This document shows, piece by piece, positions 46,779 to 55,169 of a stretch of DNA of 64,000 nucleotides. The stretch spans positions 1-64,000 of the forward strand of contig JAUSNO010000031.1 in NCBI GenBank assembly GCA_030645915.1, written 5' to 3'. The translations under genes and the position numbers were made by a program. Position 1 is the first letter of the stretch; every line of letters begins with the position of its first letter. The notes under the pieces were generated by a model. That model worked only from the letters and a program-made list of their open reading frames with translations. It had not been told where the DNA came from and did no database searches. This DNA is from Undibacterium sp. Its GTDB lineage: Bacteria; Pseudomonadota; Gammaproteobacteria; Burkholderiales; Burkholderiaceae_D.

Positions 46779-47855
46779 TTATGATGCCATTTTAAAGAAT
46801 GAGCGCGATTTACGAAGTAACTCGGTGAAGCCGGAGAGTTCGGCCTCAAATTCGATTGCTGATATATTTTCGCCATCGAGAAAACGATTTAATTCGAGTA
46901 ATGGTGTATTACTGTAATTTAGACCTGGTTTGCAGGTCGTCGCTGAAATGATTCCTTGTTCTTTTAGCCATGAAAGATGCATATTTTCATAGTAACCGCT
47001 AGGAAAACAAAAATGAACAAGTCGTTTTTCAGTTGTTTTTTGAATGCTGTTTTTGTTGTCAGTTAATTCTTTGTTCAACGCAGTTTTGCTCGTTCCACCA
47101 AGAGTATGTCGGTGTGTATGTAACTGTATATCAACACCGTCGGCGGACATTAGGCCTGCCGTTTTCATGCCTATAATATAAAACATGTTTGATTGATCAA
47201 ATAAGCTTTGTTCTTTATTAAAGATGTCTGCAACGCACTCAACGAATTTTTGTGTTGCCGATGCATTAGGTAATTGTTCACCAAACTTAATCAAGTCTTG
47301 GGTGAGAAAATCAGAATCTGCTTCATTTTTTAATTGAATTATCGTTCGATTAAATCCCTCCAATGTAGAAAAATCGTATTCCCCTTTTTGTGCTTTCCAG
47401 CAAAGATATTGAATCGCCACATTCATGACCTGTGTTTGTTTTTCCGCGTAATACGTGGTCAGATACAAGGTCCAATCAAACTTGTATTCTTTAAGTAAGG
47501 GCCATGCAATACTTTCCACTCCCAGCCAGCCGTCATCAACAGTAATAACGATGGAATTTTCAGGCACCACTCCAGATTCAAGCATTGACACTGCTTTGTC
47601 TAAACTTATTACTGAAAAGCCCATCTTGGAAATTTTCTCAAGACGTTGTTTGAACAAGCGCTCCGTTATAAATAGTTTTGGCCGAAATAAACTTTCATCA
47701 CTGTTTGTAAAGCCGTGATAACAAAGTATTCGAAGACCATTCGAAGTTAGCTTTCTTGAAAGTGAAAAAAGGCCAATGTATTTCGAAATCAACAAGATAA
47801 TTATTTTTAGTTGACGCACTAAGATTCCTTTTTTTGCTGCTATTTTTTTCGACAT
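46779..47855 (-). CDS. Polysaccharide deacetylase family protein
   Basis: About 358 residues from ATG 47855. NGLRILCYHGFTNSDE, SIVITVDDGWLGVESIAWPLLKEYKF (metal Asp pair in VDDGW) and QLHTHRHTLGG (metal His) make up the NodB core; FCFPSGYYENMHLSWLKEQGI follows. No signal peptide is evident, only a moderately hydrophobic stretch near residues 15-35. It lies in the AT-rich cassette and is the second of three deacetylases in the window, so the glycan is probably rich in amino sugars. Confidence 0.85.
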   Translation of the reverse strand: MSKKIAAKKGILVRQLKIIILLISKYIGLFSLSRKLTSNGLRILCYHGFTNSDESLFRPKLFITERLFKQRLEKISKMGFSVISLDKAVSMLESGVVPENSIVITVDDGWLGVESIAWPLLKEYKFDWTLYLTTYYAEKQTQVMNVAIQYLCWKAQKGEYDFSTLEGFNRTIIQLKNEADSDFLTQDLIKFGEQLPNASATQKFVECVADIFNKEQSLFDQSNMFYIIGMKTAGLMSADGVDIQLHTHRHTLGGTSKTALNKELTDNKNSIQKTTEKRLVHFCFPSGYYENMHLSWLKEQGIISATTCKPGLNYSNTPLLELNRFLDGENISAIEFEAELSGFTELLRKSRSFFKMAS

Positions 47856-48115
47856 CACAAAATTTTCAGAACCAGATCTTAGTTTTTTGATCGTTTGTTA
47901 GCCAGTATTTATTTAATAATCACTTAAGAAGTGTAACAGAATGTAAGATTGTTAAATTTAAAAATGTCAAAATATTATCGATATTACATATTATTTTTAC
48001 TGAACTAATATTTGAGGCATTACAAAATTTTGTGAAGTGAACTGAATTATTTGTTTTAAAAAAACAAAAACAGTGAGTGATTTGATCGAGAGATTTCAAA
48101 ACTAAAAATACGAAT

Positions 48116-49252
48116 TTATGTATCAATTTTCGTCAATTTTTTTGATAGTTTCCTGCCTACTTCAATTGACGGAAGTTCGATCAACTTATATGTTAATTTA
48201 GAGAACCAAAAACTAAAAAATAAAGAAAATCCAAGAATAAATGTCAGTTTTTGTATACTTCCAAAAATTCCAAATCTTGTTACAACTATTGCTGCTATTC
48301 CAATAAATAGCATGTGAAATAGATAAATACTGTATGAAATATCTCCATATTCATTCATGAAAAAACGAATACCGTTTGGGAGAAATAATGGTTTTGAAAA
48401 GAGAGCCAGCGCTACACATAAAATAGCAGATATTCCATAGTAGTTCCAAATATCAGAAATAAATACGGTTTCAGGCGGGATTACAATCCGTCCAGTCACA
48501 ACAAATCCAACAGAAGAAATAATAAGTACAAATATGCCCAAGGCAACTAATGCAGATATTTTGAATTTGAAAATTGAGTAAGCATGGGCTAAAAATACAC
48601 CCCCGAAAAACGTATAGCCTAACTTAAATATTTCGTCTCTATAAACAGGGATAAAAGAGTATTTGTAAAATATAAACAGCACAGCTCCAAAAGCAACAGG
48701 AATAAAAATGGAACTGAACCTCTTGGTCATAAAAAAAATTGCAAATGGAAGAAGTAGATAGTATTGAAATTCCAATGGTAGTGACCAATAGCTACCGACA
48801 AACAGATTGTTTGGACCAGTAATGTTAAATGTTAAAGTTAGGTATTGAAAAATATTAAATAATGAGTACTCGTTTAGAAATTGTCCAATCCAGAATTTCT
48901 TTTCTCCAATGTAGCCTATTTTGAAAATTTCAATAAATACAATATATAAAACCATAGAAAAAGCAAACGCTGGCCATATCCGCATAAATCGCTTTATATA
49001 AAATTTTATAAAATCGTTTGGATACTTCATATTGTCCTTATTACTCAGATAAAGAGTGCAGCCACTAAGTGCAAAAAACAAACAAACTCCAAAAGAGCCT
49101 AAATCTAGAAGATTCAACGGGAGGAAATAGCTACGCTCATCATTCGGAGCGTATTGCACCTCAGCTGTTCTTATTGAGTGAGAGACGACAACAAAGAATG
49201 CGGCGACTGCACGCAACCAAGTTAGATTTTCCAAATGAGTTTTATCGGTCAT
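48116..49252 (-). CDS. Acyltransferase 3 family (O-acetyltransferase) membrane protein
   Basis: About 378 residues from ATG 49252; the frame extends to 49309 without support. It has ten or so membrane helices. ENLTWLRAVAAFFVVVSHSIR carries the conserved Arg and His of the family, and LGSFGVCLFFALSGCTLYLS the second motif. It O-acetylates a glycan during or after export. It is strongly AT-rich, like its neighbours, which fits a horizontally acquired decoration gene. Confidence 0.88.
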   Translation of the reverse strand: MTDKTHLENLTWLRAVAAFFVVVSHSIRTAEVQYAPNDERSYFLPLNLLDLGSFGVCLFFALSGCTLYLSNKDNMKYPNDFIKFYIKRFMRIWPAFAFSMVLYIVFIEIFKIGYIGEKKFWIGQFLNEYSLFNIFQYLTLTFNITGPNNLFVGSYWSLPLEFQYYLLLPFAIFFMTKRFSSIFIPVAFGAVLFIFYKYSFIPVYRDEIFKLGYTFFGGVFLAHAYSIFKFKISALVALGIFVLIISSVGFVVTGRIVIPPETVFISDIWNYYGISAILCVALALFSKPLFLPNGIRFFMNEYGDISYSIYLFHMLFIGIAAIVVTRFGIFGSIQKLTFILGFSLFFSFWFSKLTYKLIELPSIEVGRKLSKKLTKIDT

Positions 49253-49309
49253 TTTTTCAAGCGTAAGAAGGTGTTGGTGTGATTGAATATGTACGTTGTT
49301 GCTGATCAT

Positions 49310-49644
49310 ACCGCATAGAAGTAATCTGCTTTTGGCCTAAAATATGAAAAAATGTAAAGAGCCAGTTAATAAATTACTATTTTTCGGGTAACTTTAAACC
49401 TGATGCATTCTGATCAGAATTTCAACGAAACGAAGCTTTAATGATGGATATGAGACGCGCAAAACAGTGCGTCGACTATCTAATATCACTCGTCGCAACT
49501 GTTATTTGCAAAACAGGACGTGATGCAAAAGAGCGAGGTAAGAACCAGTCCATTTCGGACGAGCACAACGACTCAATAGTTAGTTAGCCGCGTAAAAAAG
49601 TAAATATTATGAAATCGCTTATGCGTATTGATCCAATGCTCATA
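49310..49644. other. Intergenic region with one small open frame
   Basis: 335 bp between minus-strand genes. The plus strand has a 48-codon frame (49441-49587) starting MMDMRRAKQCVDYLISLVA, of less AT-rich composition than the flanks. It has no ribosome binding site and no recognised relative. It may be a remnant of an older gene at the cassette boundary. Confidence 0.35.
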
Positions 49645-52008
49645 TCAAAATTTAACTGTGTTGTTGATGGCGATATCATTAAATAATTGCGCCAGTTGAC
49701 GCGCGCGGTGTTTTCTAGAAGATGCCGCAACAGTGGCATCACTAGCTATATGTGCTTGGCCACTACGTATTTTTTGTATGAAAGATTTAAGTGCCAGCGT
49801 GATCTCTTCAGTCGAGTTCATATTGGCTACATCATCAAAGCCCGCAACACTTAGGGCAGTAGCCGTATCGCCTGATAAATCTAACAGACCAAAAATTGGC
49901 TTACGCGCCCTAAAATATTCATAAATTTTTGCCGGTATCTGACGATTAAAGGGCGTCCCCTGAAAAAGCAGCAAACCTTCTACTGTCAGCATTTCTGCCA
50001 GAGCCTCACGGTAGGGGACAGGCGGTGCAATTTTTACTACACCTGCTAATGCATAGGCCTCTATCATCGCCAGAAAGCGTGCGTCTTCGCCGGGCGCGCG
50101 CAATATTACTTCAAAATTAGTCGCATCAAGATAGTCTTGCGATTTTAGTGTTGAAATCGCCGCAAAAAATGCGCTCGGGTCGCGCCCTGCCGCATATAAG
50201 ACACCGCTATGGAGCAGGGTGATCTTATTATTGTTTATCTTCGCAATAAGCTGTTGGGCAGATTCTGCTGCCGCGAAGCCATCTTCATCGTAGCCGTTCT
50301 CAATGACGGCAAATTTATCCGCTGCGATGTGTGGAAACCTTTGTCGATAAGCGTTGAGCGCACTATGCGTAGTAAATACTGCCTTGCTGCAATGCTTAAT
50401 GGTTTGCTGCTCTATCCATTGATACAGCTTTCTCTGGCGCTTGCTCTTTGGGTAATCCACTTGCATCATCGGGTCGCGAAAATCGGCAACCCAAGGTAAC
50501 CCGGTAAGGCGTTTCAGACTTAAGCCGATTAAATGTGCCGTTGAAATAGGAAACGTCGACCAAATGACTTCTGGTTTGTGGCGACGAATTAAATACCAGC
50601 CCAAAGGCACAGCGGAAAATAACCAAGATATCCATCGGTCAGGTAAGGCAATAATTTCAGGGTACCGCCCTGCAATGCCAAGGTGCCGCTTGCTATCTAG
50701 CGCGTAAGCTCGCTTCACTATTGTGCCAACGGGGAGTTGATTTACCTGAGAAATATTTTTTTGCTCATACGCCATAGGGGCGGCCGACAAGACCATTGGC
50801 GTCCATCCACAATCAGGCAAATTTCTGGCAAAACTTAAGGATCTTTGTATCCCGCTGCTGGCAGATTGTGGTGGGAAGTGAAAAGGGATTAACAGCGCAC
50901 GTTTTTCTGTAGATTGTTGATGACTTTCAATATGAGCTGGTTGGCTATCAAAGGCCAGCCAACTCAACAAACGCAGTTGAAACAGAAACGGTGTCACATC
51001 CCAAGGGCGGCTACGCGGTATGTTATATAAATGTGTGTTTTGTGTGGCAGCACCAACTGCGGTACTAAATGCGGCGACATAACCAGCCTCTTTTGCCATA
51101 TCCATATGCCGTTCGTCAAAATCTTTACCGATCTTGCCATTGGGGTAGGCAAATAATCTTAATGGCTTACCGATAATGTCTTCCAGGGCTTTTTTGTTTT
51201 GGACTATTTCATGTCGCGCTTGTTCGTCGTCAAGCTTGGTCAGTATAGGGTGACTGATGGTGTGGCCACCAATCTCGATACCCTCTCTGGATAAGTTAAC
51301 CAGCATTTCGCGGTTGAGCATTAGCCCTGCAGTCTCGTAGTGGCCAGCGATGGCTTCTAATTTGAGAATGACATTTAATCGGCCATCAGTAGATAAATAT
51401 TTTGAATCGTCATTGATTTTTTTTACTAAATTAATTCGGTCTTGCATGTTCTGTATTGCATGTAATCCCATGCCAATGTCTTGCAGATCGATGGACCCTT
51501 CTGGCAACCTTCGTATCGCTTCGATAATCCTGTCGTTCCACATATTGCCTTCGCCCAGATAGGCGGTCGTGACAAAGATGGTAGCCGGCAAATTGAATTT
51601 TTTTAGTATCGGTAATGCTAAGTCATTGACTGATCGATAGCCATCATCAAACGTAATGCACACTGCACGCGATGGTAAGCGATTTTCTCTCAAGGCGATA
51701 ATAGCCTCATGCAATGGCAGCACATTAAAATTGCTTGCCAGTGCTTCCATCTGCCATGAAAAAGTGCTGACGTCCGGCTCCGCCCCCACTAGTGGATCGG
51801 CATGCTCAAGTATGCGATGGTAGGTGATGATGCAAAGGCGAGTTTCCTTGTTCAGGAAGGCAATGCCGTCTCCAATTTTGCGTATTAAAGGTGAGGCAAG
51901 GTCGATGTGTTGTTTTTGTACGGTCATGTAATGGACGTCCCGGTTATCGGGGTTAAATTTTTTATTGACTGATTGGTCGCTTCTCATTTGGTCAACAAAA
52001 AATGTCAA
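49645..52008 (-). CDS. Fused polysaccharide deacetylase-glycosyltransferase
   Basis: A 787-residue two-domain protein (the true start may be ATG 51927, giving 760 residues). Residues about 55-340 are a NodB deacetylase: CIITYHRILEH, AVCITFDDGYRSVNDLALPIL and IGGHTISHPILT give the metal and catalytic residues. From about 380 a GT4-like glycosyltransferase begins with KRALLIPFHFPPQSASSGIQRSLSFARNLP and continues through WVADFRDPMMQ, VIENGYDEDGF and the donor-site IPAKIYEYFRARKPIFGLL. No frameshift or stop separates them. Linked deacetylation and glycosyl transfer on the same glycan is implied. Confidence 0.85.
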   Translation of the reverse strand: MTFFVDQMRSDQSVNKKFNPDNRDVHYMTVQKQHIDLASPLIRKIGDGIAFLNKETRLCIITYHRILEHADPLVGAEPDVSTFSWQMEALASNFNVLPLHEAIIALRENRLPSRAVCITFDDGYRSVNDLALPILKKFNLPATIFVTTAYLGEGNMWNDRIIEAIRRLPEGSIDLQDIGMGLHAIQNMQDRINLVKKINDDSKYLSTDGRLNVILKLEAIAGHYETAGLMLNREMLVNLSREGIEIGGHTISHPILTKLDDEQARHEIVQNKKALEDIIGKPLRLFAYPNGKIGKDFDERHMDMAKEAGYVAAFSTAVGAATQNTHLYNIPRSRPWDVTPFLFQLRLLSWLAFDSQPAHIESHQQSTEKRALLIPFHFPPQSASSGIQRSLSFARNLPDCGWTPMVLSAAPMAYEQKNISQVNQLPVGTIVKRAYALDSKRHLGIAGRYPEIIALPDRWISWLFSAVPLGWYLIRRHKPEVIWSTFPISTAHLIGLSLKRLTGLPWVADFRDPMMQVDYPKSKRQRKLYQWIEQQTIKHCSKAVFTTHSALNAYRQRFPHIAADKFAVIENGYDEDGFAAAESAQQLIAKINNNKITLLHSGVLYAAGRDPSAFFAAISTLKSQDYLDATNFEVILRAPGEDARFLAMIEAYALAGVVKIAPPVPYREALAEMLTVEGLLLFQGTPFNRQIPAKIYEYFRARKPIFGLLDLSGDTATALSVAGFDDVANMNSTEEITLALKSFIQKIRSGQAHIASDATVAASSRKHRARQLAQLFNDIAINNTVKF

Positions 52009-52101
52009 TTGAAACCATGAGATAAAAATGCAATGTTACAATATTTACACCAGTATTAATACGATTGCCAAGCGTTTAACCGAAGCAAAACCCGTATTTG
52101 A

Positions 52102-53436
52102 TCAAAGTGAGCTTAAGTTGTGTACTTGATTCTCTTGGCTTTTGATGATTTCTGGCAAAAATTTATATTCAAGCACTATGACGATAGCGAAGATGGCATA
52201 AATCATATCGAAATAAGCGAAACTCAGCGCGGCGCCACCAACAGCGTAGGTAAAGATCGATAGCCTGAGCATCGTCGCGAGGCTAATCAGCCATTCAGGC
52301 CCATGTGCATAGCGCACTTTTTTGGCAATTGCCCCGGCTTTAAAAAACGATAAAATCAGAATTGTTAAAAAAATAAACAATCCAACGAATCCGTGGTCGC
52401 CAAGAACCTGAAAATAAATACTATGCGCGGCGCGAGGAAGATAGGGATTAGGGACAGCTGTCCCTGTATAGAAAAAGGGATACTGGGAAAAATCCTGTGA
52501 AAGTGCGGACCATACTGGGAATGATTCTAGAGCTTTGAAGCCACCGCCTAACAAAGGGTGCTGTGATGCAAGGATAAACGATAATTTCCAAGCGATCACT
52601 CTTCCAATAAATGACGCGTCACCATTAGCTTGGCTAATGGTATCCATACGATCAAACCACTCGGCAGGGATCAGTCCGACCATTGCACTACCAGCACACA
52701 CAAATAGCAGAGCGAAGAGTAATTTTCTCTTACTTTTAATGAATAGATATCCTCCCACCGCAGCCAGTGCCACCATCCCACCGCGCGAGTTGGTACCGAT
52801 AATGGCGGTAACGAGCAGGATGATTAAACCGATGAAGCCGACTTTTAGTATCCATGATTTTTTACCAAATTCACCAAGTAAGTAAAAACAGATTGGCAGT
52901 AGCATTGCCATCGCGATTGACAGTTCGTTTCTATCCCCTAGTACATGTCCAGCCATACCTTCAATATGATGGCCGCCACCGCTAGCAATATATTTTAGAC
53001 CTTCTACCGCCGCATAAAAGCCAACGGAAAATATTAGGCACCAAAGAAAAAAATCAATATGCAGTTTTTTCTTCATGATGAGCAATATGAAAATGAACAG
53101 CGCAATAATTTTCGCCATTCGCGACCAGATATCCCATGCAATTTCAGGTTTTGCCAGACCAAAAATAGTACTTAAGGTGGTCCATACAAAAAAAAGTATG
53201 ATTAAGCCACCAATGCTCCCGAGTTGAAGTTTTTCTTTTTTTTTCGATATTAGATAGACGCCAATTGTAAGTCCAGCAAATAGTAAGTTGTAACGTATGC
53301 TAGTCGCTACGCCATATACCCAGCCATTAGGATTAAATAGGGCTGTCCATACCCATAAGCCAAGCCCAATAAACGGACGCTGAAAAATGGCGTAAATCAG
53401 GAAGGGTAGAACTGCAAGTAAGAAAATGTCACGCAT
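52102..53436 (-). CDS. Exosortase A-associated O-glycosylation ligase (O-antigen ligase-like)
   Basis: A 444-residue membrane protein with about 11-12 helices. MRDIFLLAVLPFLIYAIFQRPFIGLGLWVWTALFNPNGWVYG is characteristic of the exosortase A-linked ligase family; GTNSRGGMVALAAVGGYL and a large periplasmic loop ending in PRAAHSIYFQVLGDHGFVGL with the conserved His fit the Wzy/WaaL group. It probably transfers or polymerises the lipid-linked glycan, perhaps onto PEP-CTERM proteins. It starts 8 bp after the 37-residue membrane protein gene. Confidence 0.92.
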   Translation of the reverse strand: MRDIFLLAVLPFLIYAIFQRPFIGLGLWVWTALFNPNGWVYGVATSIRYNLLFAGLTIGVYLISKKKEKLQLGSIGGLIILFFVWTTLSTIFGLAKPEIAWDIWSRMAKIIALFIFILLIMKKKLHIDFFLWCLIFSVGFYAAVEGLKYIASGGGHHIEGMAGHVLGDRNELSIAMAMLLPICFYLLGEFGKKSWILKVGFIGLIILLVTAIIGTNSRGGMVALAAVGGYLFIKSKRKLLFALLFVCAGSAMVGLIPAEWFDRMDTISQANGDASFIGRVIAWKLSFILASQHPLLGGGFKALESFPVWSALSQDFSQYPFFYTGTAVPNPYLPRAAHSIYFQVLGDHGFVGLFIFLTILILSFFKAGAIAKKVRYAHGPEWLISLATMLRLSIFTYAVGGAALSFAYFDMIYAIFAIVIVLEYKFLPEIIKSQENQVHNLSSL

Positions 53437-53444
53437 GTGATCGC

Positions 53445-53558
53445 CTAACTATCTGTCTTGGTGGATGTATCTTGTTGATCTTTCTTATCTTGGCGAATTG
53501 CCCAAAAGCACAGATAGACCAGTGCGACTAAATTGATAGACCAGAGTATGCTTTCCAC
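53445..53558 (-). CDS. Small single-helix membrane protein (37 residues)
   Basis: A short frame with GTG start at 53558 and a perfect AGGAGG (53567-53572) 8 bases upstream, the strongest ribosome site seen in the window. The product is VESILWSINLVALVYLCFWAI (about one membrane helix, residues 4-21; V1 read as Met) followed by a charged cytoplasmic tail RQDKKDQQDTSTKTDS. The stop is 8 bp before the ligase start, so the two are coupled. It may be a small accessory subunit or stabiliser of the ligase. I do not recognise the family. Confidence 0.7.
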   Translation of the reverse strand: MESILWSINLVALVYLCFWAIRQDKKDQQDTSTKTDS

Positions 53559-53768
53559 TTTTACTGCCTCCTGCAGGGTGGGTACCCTTGCGTTATTTGT
53601 GCTGTGGTTGAGGGCGTATGGAGAATGTAGATGACACTGCTCATATTTATATACTCCCCCACTTTGTATCTAAAAATAGTCCATTGACGCATATATCTAG
53701 TAGATTTTCAAAATATACTGCATGTAGTATGTTTAATACGCGGTTAAACAAAGATCTTTTGTGATTAG

Positions 53769-54938
53769 TTATCGATGCACAATACCGTTAAATAAAGTGA
53801 GCTGCCCATCGGTTGTCGCTTCCCAACTAAAGTTTTCGGCATAACGACGAGTCGCCGCTCTGTCTGGGTATTGATCTTGTAGCAAGCGTACCGCTTGGGC
53901 AAGTGCTTCTGGCGTGCGTTCTGACATTAATACGCCGGCTTCTGGCGCTGCCACGACTTCCGGCGTCCCCCATACTTTGCTGGCTACTACCGGCGTACCG
54001 CAAGCCATGGCTTCTAACAATACATTGGCCCAGCCCTCACGCTCTGATGCCAATACCATCGCATCGGCAGCACCGTAATAGGTTCTTAACTTGTCCTGTT
54101 TAAGTGCCCCCAAAAACTGTACACGATCTGCTATCTTGAGTTCTATCGCCATTCTTTCTAGCGTGTGCCTGAGCATGCCGTCACCAGCGATGAGTAGTCG
54201 CATTTCAGGCAGCAGAACCAGGGCTCTTAAAATTAACTCATGGCCTTTGACTGGCACCAGATGCCCTACCGTAAGCAGGGTAAATTGCGTCAACCCCAGG
54301 GCTTGTCGTGCCACGTCTCGTTCTATCGGCTGAAAGAGGTTTAAGTCAACACCGTTGCGTAGGGAGACTATTTTTTGAGCGGGTACGCCAAGTCGCATTA
54401 GCTCATCTTTTAGCGCATTGCATACGGTGATGATGCCACTGGCATCAGAAGCTGCCTGCAGGATTTTTTTTCTGGGCCGGGTAAATTGGGGAAGTAAGGT
54501 AATGTCTGAGCCGCGTGCAGTAATGACGACGGGTTTGTTGAAGTACTTGCCGAGCTTGGTTGCTGCAACGCCGTCCGGATAAAAATAATGTGCATCAATG
54601 ACATTGAAGTCGTAACCCTCGTCAATCATGCGGGCGATGCATGGTTTGGCTGCATGCGCCAGCATATCTGGTGCGATGTGCATGCCGACTTTGGGCGGCA
54701 AAAAATAACGCGGATGCTCGACGGGTAAGCCAAAGCGAGTTTCACGCTCCGGCACTTTGGCGAAACCGGCATAAGCGCCAAAACGTTCGTGTGTAAAAGG
54801 GAACCAGGGTACGGGGGCGACTACGCGGGCGGTCACTTTGCTACTGGCGACTAAATGGCGTAATCGCGTCTCGACAAAGATGCCATGACCAGGCCGCTCA
54901 GAATTGGGAAACAGGGTACTAAAGGTCAATAGCTGCAT
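53769..54938 (-). CDS. GT4-family glycosyltransferase
   Basis: A 389-residue glycosyltransferase. LLTFSTLFPNSERPGHGIFVETRLRHLV at the N-terminus, VITARGSDITLLPQFTRPRKKIL, SLRNGVDLNLFQPI, TVGHLVPVKGHELI and REGWANVLLEAMACGTPVVASKVWGTPEVV give acceptor and donor domains. This type often accompanies exosortase A loci. It precedes the small protein and the ligase on the same strand with a 210-bp gap, so it may be separately transcribed. Confidence 0.9.
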   Translation of the reverse strand: MQLLTFSTLFPNSERPGHGIFVETRLRHLVASSKVTARVVAPVPWFPFTHERFGAYAGFAKVPERETRFGLPVEHPRYFLPPKVGMHIAPDMLAHAAKPCIARMIDEGYDFNVIDAHYFYPDGVAATKLGKYFNKPVVITARGSDITLLPQFTRPRKKILQAASDASGIITVCNALKDELMRLGVPAQKIVSLRNGVDLNLFQPIERDVARQALGLTQFTLLTVGHLVPVKGHELILRALVLLPEMRLLIAGDGMLRHTLERMAIELKIADRVQFLGALKQDKLRTYYGAADAMVLASEREGWANVLLEAMACGTPVVASKVWGTPEVVAAPEAGVLMSERTPEALAQAVRLLQDQYPDRAATRRYAENFSWEATTDGQLTLFNGIVHR

Positions 54939-55040
54939 CAGTCGTCTATCTGGTTAAATGGTCGCGCCCTACATCTGTTGCCTGAGCTATGGTTAAGCAT
55001 AACCCAACGTGACAAAAAATCAGATCAGATCTGAGTAGGA

Positions 55041-55079
55041 ATAAAAAGTACAGATTAACTTTGCAGTTAATCTGTACTT
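55041..55079 (-). terminator. Terminator of the proline-rich lipoprotein gene
   Basis: A perfect 15-bp inverted repeat (55046-55060 / 55065-55079, core GTACAGATTAACT) with loop TTGC. Read on the minus strand it runs into a short T-rich run, as expected downstream of the gene ending at 55170. Confidence 0.75.
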
Positions 55080-55169
55080 AATTTTGGTGCCAAATTATAA
55101 ATAAAACTACTGAAGTTTGGTGAGAATATTAAATTGCTTCAAATGTTTTTAATGGGCAATTATTCTGCA

